Origin: Mesostigma viride
Lineage: Eukaryota; Streptophyta; Mesostigmatophyceae; Mesostigmatales; Mesostigmataceae
Assembly: GCA_009746045.1 (NCBI GenBank)
Contig: RPFO01000027.1
Location: forward strand, 2,174,202-2,238,201
Direction of reading: 5' to 3'
Length of the DNA stretch: 64,000 bases
The notes below the pieces were generated by a model. It was not told where the DNA came from, ran no database searches, and saw nothing but the letters and a program-made list of their open reading frames with translations. Shown here piece by piece: positions 54,127-64,000 of this stretch. The position numbers and the translations under genes are program-made. Numbering within the stretch: the first letter of the stretch is position 1; every line of letters starts with the position of its first letter.

Positions 54127-56400
54127 CAAATGCCCTATGAGAAGAAAGGTTCAGGTAGCACACGGTCCACGCCAAAGGACCCTAAGCTGTCCCCAAAGGA
54201 CGTTAGGGAAGAACAGCAGGCAGTGGCTAGCGCGTCCAGTCACGGTTCCCAAGGCGGTCCCAAAGATCCAGAGCATCAACCCGAGGTTACGCACAACGGC
54301 AGGCGACCCTGGAGTCGCAGCTAGAACAAGCTGCCCTAGGGGTTGATCAGCAACAGCAGCCGCCGCAGCGACAGCATCAGCCTCAGCAACTTCGCCGCAG
54401 CGACAGCATTTGTCTCAGCAGTCGCCGCAGCGACTGCCTCAGTCTCAGCAGTCTCAGCCGTCGCGACAGACGCAGCCGAGCAGCAACAGCAGCGACAGCA
54501 ACAGCAGCCGCAGCAGCAACCGCGACCGCCACCGACCCAGCATACGGGCAATTGGGACAGGGTACCTCCTACGCAGCGACCACCATCTGTGGAACTTGTG
54601 CAGGAGGAGGATGAGGAGATAGAGGCCGCAGATAGCCCGGTCGCTAGCTCGCCGTTCGCTCCTCCTCCTGAGTTCGTGCAGCCCTCTCAACTGGGGGCAT
54701 ACGCGCGTGGCCGCCCGAGCCTGACCCACCCTTGGGCAGGGCGTGGCCGCGGCGGGCCGGGGCCGGGTCCTGGACTTCAGGGATCCCCGTCGGGTCTCCT
54801 TTGGAGCAAACGAGAGATGGTCCATATCCCCGCCACGGGCGTCAGGGTCGGCCCACGTGCAGAACGATCCCGAGGAGAAGGATTACGATCCCCCGGGTCC
54901 CTTTCCTAACGTACCCACCTCCCTCCCAGCAAGGAGCGCGCCCACGAACGCCAACTTCATTCGGCTGCCCCTGGACGACCCCGGTTATGAGCATCCCACG
55001 TCCGTTCGGGCTCGGCGTGAGTCGGCCCCTTTTGCGTCGCAGCGGGTGTCCGCTGACTACGCGCCCCGCCGAGAATCGGGCGACTTCGATCCCGAGCGTG
55101 AGGAGGACACCTTTGTGTCCCAACGTGGGCATGACCAGTCTGCAGGACAGGGTTCGCACCAGGAGATGCGGGCGCGGCGTCACGAGCCCCTCACCTTTTC
55201 CAGCCCCGCGTACTTTTCCAGCCCCGCAGGAAGGGCGGTCCCCTGCGACCTGACCCTGTCAAGGCCCCGTCTATGCCAGATTTTAAGGCGGTGCCCAAGC
55301 TCCATGCGGGCATGACTCCCCGTGAGATCGACGGGTGGGCTGACTGGGCTCGTATGTGGCATGACAGTTGTACACCGCATGGTGTGAACACAAGGAGTGG
55401 CAGCTGGCTACCAAGGTGCTGATCCCCTACGTGGTGGTGAAGTGCATGGACCCGTCCGTGGTTGGTATGCTCAACGTCGAGAACGTGTCCTCCCAGTCTT
55501 ATCCGCGGACGGTGGAGGAGCTCCTGGATCGCATCCGGCGCAAGCTCATTCCACCTGGCTACCAGTTCACCGAGCGGTTCAAAGTGCGCGCGTCTGCGCC
55601 AGGGCAACACTGACCTGGCCGAGTTCCTCACCACCTTTGATTCCTTTGCGGCGCGGCTGACCGGGGACCTGACGTGGACCGAGTACAAGAGTCAGTTCCT
55701 GGAGGCCATCCACCCTGACCTCCTCGCTGAGGTCAAGAAGCACTATGCAGAGGTTCCCTGGAAACAGCTCGACATCCACGCTGTCCAGCAGTATCTCCTA
55801 CAGGTGGCCGACGTCATCAAGCAGCCGCGCTACACCAGCACCCGCCGGTTCGCCTCATCCGGCCGCGACGACACGCCGTGTCCACTTCACTGAAGTGGAA
55901 CCCGACCCATCGGAGGGGGAGAAGTCCAATGACGACGAATGCAGCCGGCCACCCAACTGCACACCAATTATTATGCGTCCAAGGCCCGCTGTTTTATGTG
56001 CCACGAGCTCGGGCACCTCAAGAAGGACTGCCCGCGTTTCAAGGCGCGCTGTCCCACCAGCACGGCGACGGAGGCCCCCAAGGAGGCCCCCAAGTTTTCT
56101 GGTCCCGCCTTTGAGAAGCGCCCAGCGCCGGCAGCGCGGGATGCTCGCCCGCGCAACGCAGGCGCGCGGGCTGCCAAGCTGCGCGACGCTCGCACGCAGC
56201 CCAACCAGTTCCAGACACCCCGCCTCCCAGCGTCGTCCTCTCGGACGGTGCGCGAGCTCAATGAGATCCTGGCGCAGCAGCAGGCGTCCGAGGCTGAGGG
56301 TGACGAGTATGAGGCGCTCAATCCCGACGACAACGACTCGGATGAGGGGGAAGGGGGGACCGGGTGGTCGGACGAGAGGGCCTCCCGGCCCCGCGCATAG
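54127..56400 (+). pseudogene. gag of a second Ty3-like family (degenerate)
   Basis: A Gln-rich N-terminal region (CAG/CAA repeats, ~54350-54530), a capsid-type region (~55380-55850, including VEELLDRIRRKLIPPGYQ and HAVQQYLLQVADVI), and a CCHC knuckle CFMCHELGHLKKDC at about 55990-56030. The frame changes at least four times. Gag organisation parallels the first family (compare HVRQHLLRVADFF with HAVQQYLLQVADVI), so the two are distant relatives. It is more GC-rich than the first family's gag. Confidence 0.75.
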
Positions 56401-56734
56401 TGCCCCTTCCCACAGGGGTAGAAGTAGGAGTAGAGTTAGTCAACCAGGAAGCACAGACGCCTGCACCAGATATGGGCGCCGATGAAGCATCAGGCCATAA
56501 TGTAGATAGGACTGGCGGGCAGGCCCCAGAGGTCTCCCCGCACTCTTCAGATGCAGACGTGTCGGCGACCGAGGTCGACCCAGCTTCAGCCAATCATGTA
56601 GATAGGTCTGGCGGACAGGCCCCAAAGGCCTCCCTGCCCCTCTGCCTCACCAAGCACCAGAACACTGCTAGTCTTCAGCGGTGGACTGGTGCTCCCCACC
56701 ATGCACCACACTTGACCCGTTTCTGAAGGAGAAG

Positions 56735-57107
56735 ACGATCCTGGATGTAAAGTTTATGGCGGATACGGGAGCGACCACATCTTTTATCCATGAGGCCCTG
56801 GTGCGACGCGCGGGCTATACATGATTCGAGGCACACCCGACGCCCATTGAACGTCAGGTACGCCCATGGTAACAAGCACCCGTCCCCTGGTCTCGTGGAT
56901 CTCAAGGCGGTTGTCCAGGGCATCCCGGTGGAGCAAACAGCCACAGTGGCGCCGCTGGGCGCAGCCGACATCATCCTGGGCATTGATTGGCAGGACGCCC
57001 AGGACGTGACGATCAGTGTCAAGTGCCTGGTGGTTTGGTTCCCTGATGGCTCCTTCTGGTGCCCGCGACACGAATACCTGGCGCACGGCAGTGACCGAGG
57101 TGCATAA
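56735..57107 (+). pseudogene. Protease fragment of the second Ty3-like family
   Basis: The active-site motif FMADTGATTSFIHEALVRRAG is followed by ADIILGIDWQDAQ and VVWFPDGSFW, all in register with the first family's protease. There is a stop near 56822. No RT, RNase H or integrase follows; the element is truncated near 57107. Confidence 0.8.
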
Positions 57108-57955
57108 CGTTCAGCACGCCGGCCGGCCGAGAAGCCACGACGCCATGCTTCTCAGATGCTCTGCCTGACCACGACCGACCTCGATTGATGGTGACCGGCG
57201 TCTCGATCACGAGTGGCGAAATCCAGGCGCCCGTCGTAGGGTCGAATACACGACGACGACGTCGAGTGACAATGCGCAGCGGATTCGTGAGAATCGTCAT
57301 GCAGAAAATCCCAGCCGCCCGAGGCCCACTCTCGCAGGGCCGACAGAAAGGCAACAAGTTTGAGCAACAACTGACGTTCGCGTGTCCTGAATTAAACCCC
57401 TCGACAGCAGCTGCAGCAACGCCAGATCGTCTTGAAACAAATTCGTCGTGATTGCGGGAATGTTGCCCGAACGCACCGACAGCCAATTCTGCATTTGTTG
57501 CACTGGTACCCGATCAACGACGAGATGGCGTTATCAATCTCCTCCGAAACCTCAGCGACTGCACTTGGCGCTTGCAATCCTGCCCGAGCGTGCTGCACTC
57601 GTAGTCCGCCAAGAGAGTCCGAATGGAATTAATCGAGGTGATCTCGAAACCCGGACACAATGGTAGGCTGTGGCGGAGCCGGCGGAAGTCGCACGGAAGC
57701 CAGTAAAGCCTGCTGCTGTGCACGAAGCTCGGCACGCGATGCCACGGCCGAGTCGATCACACGTTGCCACGCCGGCGAAAGAGTTGGCGGATTAGGAGGT
57801 GCCGCACCAGAAGGCGCCTCGGCAACGTCGGGAGTATCAGGAATTTCAGAATCAGTAGGAACTCGAAATTCGAGCGAGTTCGGCACTTTTGTAGGAATTG
57901 TAATTAACGAGTTGTGATGCCTCAAGAGAGTAAAGTTCACACCGAACAGCACCAT
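57108..57955 (-). pseudogene. Possible gag-like ORF remnant of another retroelement
   Basis: Minus-strand open frames (starting near 57955, MVLFGVNFTLLRHHNS) continue with shifts to about 57120. They are Gln/Ala-rich and have no domain I recognise. Position just after an LTR-like sequence suggests a retroelement gag, but this is weak. Confidence 0.3.
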
Positions 57956-58500
57956 GGCTCTTGAAGGAAGTGCTGCCTTTATTCAATAAGAAAACACAGT
58001 CGACAATAGGCGTAAACGCCACAGTCTCACGCACGTAGCACACTGACGATCTCGTCGTCTTGCAAGTGGAGTGCGCAGGCAAGAGCTAGCGTCCTAGAGC
58101 TAACAAGTCTGACATACATATATATAGCTTGCTAGGTATGCATCCAAGTATTCAGCAGCTCTGTCACTGCTGAACTGGCACACAATTGATTACGTAGACT
58201 CTGGCGCGCCGTTGGCGCGGAGATCTATCTATTGTCCATACGGCTATAGTCCTGTGGACCTATCCGTACTGCACTCAGCATCAATTGTCTCATAGGTCCT
58301 GGCGCGCTCTGGCGCGCTCACCTATCTATCAATTGAGCATCAAGTCCTGTGCAAGTCCTGTCAACGTCCTACGGACTATCAAAGTGAAACTTGTACATCC
58401 TGTGCCTACACGCGCCCACATGGGCGCGCGGCACTGTCAGCACAGCCTAGGAAACATCATAACTTTTACGTCCCGTAACCAAATGAGGCGTTCAAGGTGC
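57956..58500 (-). repeat. LTR-like or promoter-like non-coding sequence
   Basis: On the minus strand it holds a TATATATA box-like run (near 58118), then AATAAA (near 57979) about 30 bases before the ORF at 57955. Repeated CTGGCGCGC/GCGCGCCAG motifs occur at 58200-58320. LTR ends are not defined, so the call is tentative. Confidence 0.3.
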
Positions 58501-58782
58501 CGTTGGAAAGAGCGTAGCAATCTCTATCCATCTTTTGTAAATCCTTTACGTTAACTAGTGGACAAGCTCGTTGGCCCGCGAGCAGTGTGATCTCATTGCA
58601 ATGTAGTAAGCTGTATTATACGGTAAATATGCCGTATTATGCAATCCTGGGGGTTAATTGTGGGTTAACCCTGGGTATGCCCCTAAAACCCCTCAGGCTC
58701 CGGGAGAGGCCTATATATTCTCCCAAACCGGCGCCGGCCTCTAAATCTGTTCCAAGCCTATCTGTCATGGGCTCTGGACCAT
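58501..58782. other. Stretch with nothing recognised
   Basis: No coding frame or known repeat is supported; there is a small palindromic patch (TTAATTGTGGGTTAACCC) near 58650. Confidence 0.3.
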
Positions 58783-58930
58783 TAAAAACTAAAAATTAAA
58801 TTAAATTATAACATGACTCCGTTGGGAGATCATGCATGTAGCACCTATTCCCTTACTGGATGGATGGAGGTGGGCCAAGCTGCGAAATTGAACTAAGCTA
58901 ACTAATCTAGAATGCTCTGGACCATGGGGC
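58783..58930 (-). repeat. LINE 3' end with hairpin and (AATTT)n tail
   Basis: The minus strand matches 63440-63577: CTAGATTAG ... CCATCCATCC ... ATCTCCCAACGGAGTCATGTT followed by an AATTTAATTT tail. Confidence 0.7.
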
Positions 58931-59003
58931 AGCCTTACTGCATCCGCTATATGCCTGAGTCAGCCGGTCCGCGAACCGCGTTTCAAGCTCAAAACCTTCT
59001 TCA

Positions 59004-60200
59004 ATGTTGACGATCATGCCCGAATGGTACAACATGGCCCCGTGCACTGCAATGGAGTGCATTTTCTACGGGGATTACGCCTCGCTCCTTGCGCTGTGCA
59101 TCCACCTTCTCAGCATCAACCGCCTTCTCGAGCCGGACAGCCGCGGGTTAATTATCCAAAGCCGCGAGCTGCTGCATGCTGACGGGCCTCTACACCCGGC
59201 CCGACCTTCAGCACATGATTCCCTGCTCCCTCCTCATAAAGTCTGACGGCGAGATCTGGGCTTGCTCCGTTTCCGAATCCACTGTTCGTACCCTCCCCAA
59301 GGAGGCCTTCGAGCAGCACGTGGCCCCCTTTGTTGCCTTTTGTCGGGGCAGATATGTACGTCAGGCCGCCATTGGCGGCACGCTGGCTGCTGAGCTCCCT
59401 CACCTTTCCACCACCGTCAGGCCTCCACCTCCACCTCCACCACCCTCCTGTCCTCCACCTCCACTGCCGCCTCTACCTGAGTCCACCGCCGACATCAAAG
59501 CCCAGCTGAGTCCACGCCATCGGCCATGCAGCGCCTCAAGGACAACGCCATCGCCATTGAGTGCCTGCAAAACACCGCAGGCCTCACTGCCCGGCAGGCG
59601 GTGAAGGACATCGCTGCCCATGCGCAGCCGGCATCTGCTGGCCCGGCCAGTGATGCTCCTTCCACCCAGACCTGGGCGGACCTGCTTAAGCACCACACCT
59701 GACCGCCACCACCTCCACCATCGCGGCACAGCTCAAGCTCGACCTCCGCGAGGAGGCCGACCTCACCCAGCCCAGCCACAGTGTCATCGTCAAGCACTTC
59801 GACCAGCCGGCAGGTGAGACCTCGAAGACTCTTCTCATGGCGTTTAGGCGTGACATTCTTGCCCCCATCACAACTCACCGGTGAGCTGCGGATGTCGGCT
59901 GTCCGCCTTCCCCGCGCGGGAGGTAAGGCTGGCCCGGCTCCCCTGCTCCTCACCTTTGAGTACATGGCGGATACTGAGCTGTCGTTCTTTAAATGCCGCA
60001 AGAAGCTCTCGAGGACTCCCTACACGCTGGACGACGACTTGACCCTGGCACAGCAACAACGGCGACGTGAGCTATGGCCGACCTACCTTCAGCTCCGGCA
60101 GAGCGCAGGGGGGAAACCGGTATACTGGAGGGGGGCGGTCATCCACGTCGACCACAAGCCCTTGCAGGTGCCCCCTGCCACCCCAGCAACCTCAGTCTAA
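59004..60200 (+). pseudogene. LINE ORF1-like protein, frameshifted
   Basis: Open frames 59004-59246, 59176-59604 and 59781-60200 follow each other with shifts. The middle part has a long Pro run. The final part reads FFKCRKKLSRTPYTLDDDLT---Q and GGKPVYWRGAVIHVD, a pattern I associate with ORF1 proteins of algal LINEs that bind element RNA. It ends at a TAA near 60200. A minus-strand piece of the same gene is at 52044-52262. Confidence 0.55.
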
Positions 60201-60633
60201 GGAATGTATACTAGTAGTGTAAATTAGTAAGGCTTAGCCTTAGAGCACGTGGCCTACGCGCATGTGCGCCCATAATGGCCCCCCCCGGCCCGCCATGGAT
60301 GATGCCTTCAGAATTTAGCCAAGCTATGCCTATAATGGGACTCCGCCATGGATGATGCATTAAGAATTTACCCAAGCTCTGCCTGTGCAGAGAGTCACTC
60401 TCTGCTGAGAAGCCATGCCCTAGCCTTTGTATAGCCATGATGATCTTCCACCCTATGTCTGCACCTTAGCTGCTGGAATACATAGTGGTGCAGGTGCACT
60501 TTGTGCACCCAGAGCAGGTGTAGTTTACATCCTACCCTTGCAGGAAGTAGCCCAGAATGTATTAAAAGCCATATGCCCCTTCTCAGGGATATGTGCTACA
60601 TGTACTCCCGACGGAGTTATGTTCCTAATTAAT
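60201..60633 (+). repeat. SINE and its upstream retroposon sequence
   Basis: The block GAGAGTCACTCTCTGCTGAG (~60390) leads into a SINE copy from ~60484 (GTGGTGCAGGTGCACTT) to the hairpin ACTCCCGACGGAGT and an AATTAAT tail interrupted at 60633 by the DNA transposon. Confidence 0.65.
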
Positions 60634-62531
60634 GGAAAAGGGAGATGGCACCCCAAAAACCTTAAAAATTGAACTATGGTAATAACACTTGAAATTCATT
60701 TGCACAATGCTGAAATACGATTGCGGGCACTAAACAACATCTCTTGTGAGTTGTCAATGCACTTGTTGGGGGTACTACCCCCAAATATACGCCAATATTG
60801 CGCTATAAATAGAAAAAGACGCTAATTAGGGCTGGGTATGCCCCAGCCAATGCACACATTTGTTGGCAACAAAAAATCAACCATTTGTAGTTCCCTGAGT
60901 GTGTGGCTTGCTGAGCTATTTACATCATGGAAATGGCAAAACCCTGAACAGTTATTAAATTTCCCGCAAAACAGGTCTTTTTTAACCGGACATTTGGAAT
61001 AAACATATCATAAACACTTCAGATAAGGCCACAAAATCAAGCGAAAATCCGGCTAACAGGGGGACAGCAGTGGTCCAAGTCCCAGGTCATTCCGACAAGT
61101 CTAGCTCAAGTTATAAGGTTTTGCGTGCTAAATCCTGAACATACGCTAAATGAGGTTTTTCTGTGTATAAGGCCACCTAGACATGATGTTTTCCATCCAA
61201 GAAGCCGAAAAACATGCCCAACTCGATCACACAACATAAGAAAAGGCTAGGCACCTCATCTACCCTCCCCTGCCCTCATCAGCATGGCCAGCCTTGCCAG
61301 CGTGGGCATAGCAACACGATCGCTAGGCATACACGCACCAAGAGAGCATACACTATGCTCAGCCCAAGGTTACCATGTAAATTTATGCCAAGAACTCAGC
61401 AAGTATATGTGTAAAAACCTTAGAAAGAATGCCCAAGCAATAGAGGCAACTGCAGCCTGCAAACTTCAATGGCAGCAAATCATACATGCTGTCTGCCAAG
61501 CATTCACATCCTATCCAGCTTGCCTTGCTGCACACATAGCAGGAAGTCTCTATGGTTATAGCTCAAGGAAAGCAATGGAAACACCTATCTAATGCAGTGC
61601 CACTCATGCAGTATGGCCAGCAAAAGAACCACTCTCACCTTCCTTTCCAATATGGCAATTCGCTAAGAAGACGCCAGCTTGTTAGCCTCTAGGCACATGC
61701 CGGATGTCGTTACTAAAACAGGCGTGTCAGATCCGGCACATAACAAAGCGTCTGAGCAAGCTCATGTCCAAAGGATTATGGAAAACAAATGTCAACACAT
61801 TACCAACAACTTGACCTCGGCGCCTAGTAACCCCTAAGCATGCCAGCCACAAACTACACGAAATTGTACGAAATTGCTAGGAATCTGACGATGCAACCGA
61901 CAGAAATGGAGCGCTTCCTGCAGGGAAACTGCCCGAAAAAAAGGCGAAAGGCCAAAGACCTGCCTGCGTGGAAATGTTTCATGCATAAACAGGCACGCAA
62001 GCTCGAACAATAAAAGACATCATCCATAGATCAGGCGAATTAGGAAGGTGCGCCTTCCGTGAATACGTCAAAGGCGACATGCGCAGGCCTGCGTAGGTTC
62101 TTACCTTGAATGCCGGAAATGTAAAAGAAACCGGGAAGCTTCGGCACAAACTCGACAACACCATTAAGTTAGCTTCATAATTGCTCTTTAGAGCATACGT
62201 TGCCTCACAATCGCTGCCGTAAACCTGCATTAAACTTCATGATCCGCAAGAGAAATTACATCCTGGACCCCCGCGCCCGTAGCCGTTCGAGAAATTAGCG
62301 ATATTGCAAACCGTAAACTTTCCGCCATGAAATGAGGTCATCAACTAATCTTCTGCAAAATTCATGCATTTTTTCTAGCTTTTTAGATGCCATATCGATT
62401 AATATTGCCTGAAGGCAAGCCGCCATGGCCACCTCCTCGAGGGTTGAGCGGTCCGGGCACACATTATACACCGTACGGACAATACCGCGAATTTTTTGGC
62501 GCAGAAAATATAGACGGTGCGCCACGTCCCC
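60634..62531 (-). mobile_element. 1.9-kb non-autonomous DNA transposon, TTAA target
   Basis: TTAAT at 60629-60633 and 62532-62536 flank it. The right end (reverse complement GGGGACGTGGCGCACC) and the left end (GGGAGATGGCACC) are imperfect inverted repeats. It shares internal blocks with 21568-23850 in opposite orientation. No transposase frame is seen. Confidence 0.55.
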
Positions 62532-62544
62532 TTAATTAAATAAT

Positions 62545-63420
62545 TATGAGTCAGCCATGCTTTGCCCATGCAGAGAGCCACTCTCTGCTGAGACGCCATC
62601 TGACATGCCCTAGCCATTGCTTATTAGCTATGATCATCTTCCACCCCATGTCCGCAACTTTGCATAGATGCTGGAATACATGGTGATGCATTCTGGTACC
62701 TGCGGCTGCATGCTAGACGGGACGGAGGTCCCGTTCCGTGATCGCTTCAAACTTTTGGGGAGCATGCTCCCCAACACCGCCGACGATGTGGACACCCGCA
62801 TTGGCCTGGCCTGGGCTAGGCATGGTTCGCTCAAAACCTACTGGCACTCGAAGGTCCTCGGCGAGCACCGCAAGCGCATGCTCCTCAAGGTCCTGGTCCT
62901 CACGGTGCTCACGTATGGCGCCGAGGCATGGACACTCACGGACACGCTGGCGGCCAAGCTAAACGGCACGGTAACCAGGATGCTCCGTCAGGCCCTGAAT
63001 GTCGGGTTTTCCACGCATAGGTCTTTAGAATCTTTGTACCAGGGCATACCTCGCATTTCGGACGAGATTTTAGACAGCGTAGGATAGCATTCGTAGGATG
63101 TCCATCTTGCTCGCACCAGCCAGGTAGACACCGCCCTCGGTCTGGCCGGCCCCCAGCGGCTTGGCCAGCCAGGGCGGCATATCCTGACCTGGCCTGGCCC
63201 CAAGGACATTCCTAAGAAGGTAGGCAAACATGTTATGACCTACCCACAGCAGTTGATGGCTGACCTAGTGGTCCCAGCTCAGTTTGAACATCGCATTCAC
63301 TCCCTCTCTCTTGCTTGGACTGCTATGCAGGACAAGTAGAGGTGGAAGACCATTGTCCAGGCTCATACGCCCGCCCCTGTGGGCAAGCCCCCTCCCCCCA
63401 AGCGGAAGGGGCGCTTTGCT
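62545..63420 (+). pseudogene. 5'-truncated LINE: ORF2 C-terminal (RT thumb and beyond)
   Basis: The open frame 62668-63087 encodes FKLLGSMLPNTADDVDTRI ... WHSKVLGEHRKRML ... LTYGAEAWTL, the 'LGS---D---EI--RI ... K--L ... LLYG-E-WTL' pattern that follows the RT active site in many LINEs. The frame shifts near 63087 and a Trp/Pro-rich C-terminus continues to the TAG near 63340. The upstream RT core is missing. Confidence 0.8.
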
Positions 63421-63577
63421 GAGTAGAATAGATAGGGTTTTCTAGATTAGATTAGCTTAGAGTTAGATTAGTTCGGTTTCTCGGCTTTGTCCCCCCTCCA
63501 TCCATCCACGGGAATATGTGCTACATGATCTCCCAACGGAGTCATGTTATAATTTAATTTAATTTAATTTAATTTAA
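63421..63577 (+). repeat. 3' end of the LINE: hairpin and (AATTT)n tail
   Basis: TAGATTAGATTAG-rich sequence, CCATCCATCC, then ATCTCCCAACGGAGTCATG and five AATTT units. This ties the hairpin/tail type to a LINE. Confidence 0.8.
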
Positions 63578-63739
63578 TGGTGATGCAGGTGCACCTCAGT
63601 TGTGCACCCCGAGTAGGTGGCAGTTTACACCCACCACCTGCAGGTTGTCGCCTAGAATGTATTAAAAACCACATGCCCCTTCTCAGGGATATGTGTTACA
63701 TATCCTCCCCACGGAGTGTTCTTAATTAATTAATTAATT
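63578..63739 (+). mobile_element. SINE copy
   Basis: GGTGATGCAGGTGCACCTC at the start, the ATGCCCCTTCTCAGGGATATG block, CTCCCCACGGAG and an (AATT)n tail shared with the head-on copy to its right. Confidence 0.75.
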
Positions 63740-63800
63740 AGAACATAACTCTGTTGGGAGTATACGTAACACATGGCCCTGAGAAGGGGGGCCTATGGCC
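63724..63800 (-). repeat. SINE 3' end in inverse orientation
   Basis: Tail, then AACATAACTCTGTTGGGAGT and ACACATGGCCCTGAGAAGG on the plus strand. The two SINE tails face each other, forming a short inverted pair. Confidence 0.7.
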
Positions 63801-63975
63801 GGTTTTTAGACTGATAGGAGAGACAGGAATATAACATGCATGGTGCGAGAGGTCCCCAGTTCGATTCCGGCCTGGCTTCATTTGCAGATCGCGTTTTTCC
63901 GCGTTTTCCGCGGACCGGCACTGAACGCAAATGGTTTTCACCTTTGCGGCGTGCCAAATCAGAATATAACATGCA
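63801..63975 (+). repeat. tRNA-derived SINE copy
   Basis: B-box-like CCCAGTTCGATTCCGGCC, then GCGTTTTCCGCGGACCGGCA and a 3' end AATCAGAATATA; the 3' part is almost identical to 18022-18088 in intron 7. The B-box region resembles 20520-20560. Confidence 0.55.
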
Positions 63976-64000
63976 TGCTCACACGCGCACGAACGAGCTC

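Noticed and set aside
1-64000. Bacterial or organellar origin
   Set aside because: Spliced gene, LTR and LINE elements and long microsatellites indicate nuclear eukaryotic DNA; no operons or bacterial genes are seen.

Overview
The window is eukaryotic nuclear DNA. It carries one spliced, secreted, multi-domain host gene embedded in a very dense layer of nested transposable elements and giant simple-sequence arrays. Canonical GT-AG introns, acceptors of the form Y(n)GCAG, symmetric phase-1 exons, Ty3 chromoviruses with a chromodomain, an initiator-Met-type primer binding site and a C-terminal domain resembling the plant Root_cap family all fit a green alga. That assignment is an inference; no rRNA, organellar or other marker gene confirms it.

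Layout. 1-3331: the 3' part of a Ty3-type element (extra third ORF, polypurine tract, LTR). 3332-5489: non-coding, with an inverted-repeat cluster. 5490-21117 (+): a nine-exon gene. The exon boundaries I derived give 2295 coding bases (765 codons including stop) without an in-frame stop. The predicted product has a signal peptide, a Cys-rich module, a C-type lectin domain (CTLD), two Cys-rich modules, a second CTLD, another Cys-rich module, a Pro/Ser/sequon-rich stretch and a Root_cap/vWD-like end. Its introns hold a 2.0 kb, a 1.1 kb and a 0.5 kb pyrimidine-rich array, minisatellites, a MITE-like element and retroposon ends. 21185-25779: a second LTR family (LTR2) carrying a TTAA-type DNA transposon, plus retroposon fragments.

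25780-51623 is a nest. An outer Ty3 chromovirus (LTRs 563 bp, TSD ATATG) sits inside a SINE. A sibling element (31852-44877, minus strand, TSD TAGAT) sits inside its protease-RT region. A 5'-truncated LINE (15-bp TSD) sits in the inner RT. Near-identical 1.9 kb repeat composites sit in the inner 5' LTR and in the outer leader. Both Ty3 copies have the same unusual organisation: LTR, PBS, ORF0 (a stand-alone protein resembling the RNase H1 N-terminal/Cauli_VI hybrid-binding domain), gag, pol (PR-RT-RH-IN-chromodomain), then a long GC-rich ORF3 of unknown function in the env position. A polypyrimidine-CAG lies immediately before the ORF3 ATG in all three copies. This spliced-looking five-part retroelement is the best candidate in the window for something undescribed.

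51629-64000: a graveyard of retroposons. It holds a second gag/protease family that again has a Cauli_VI-like ORF upstream (split by a SINE with an 11-bp TSD), LINE ORF1 and ORF2 fragments, a second TTAA transposon, and many SINE/LINE 3' ends. Those ends share a small CTCC-loop-GGAG hairpin and an (AATT)n or (AATTT)n tail.
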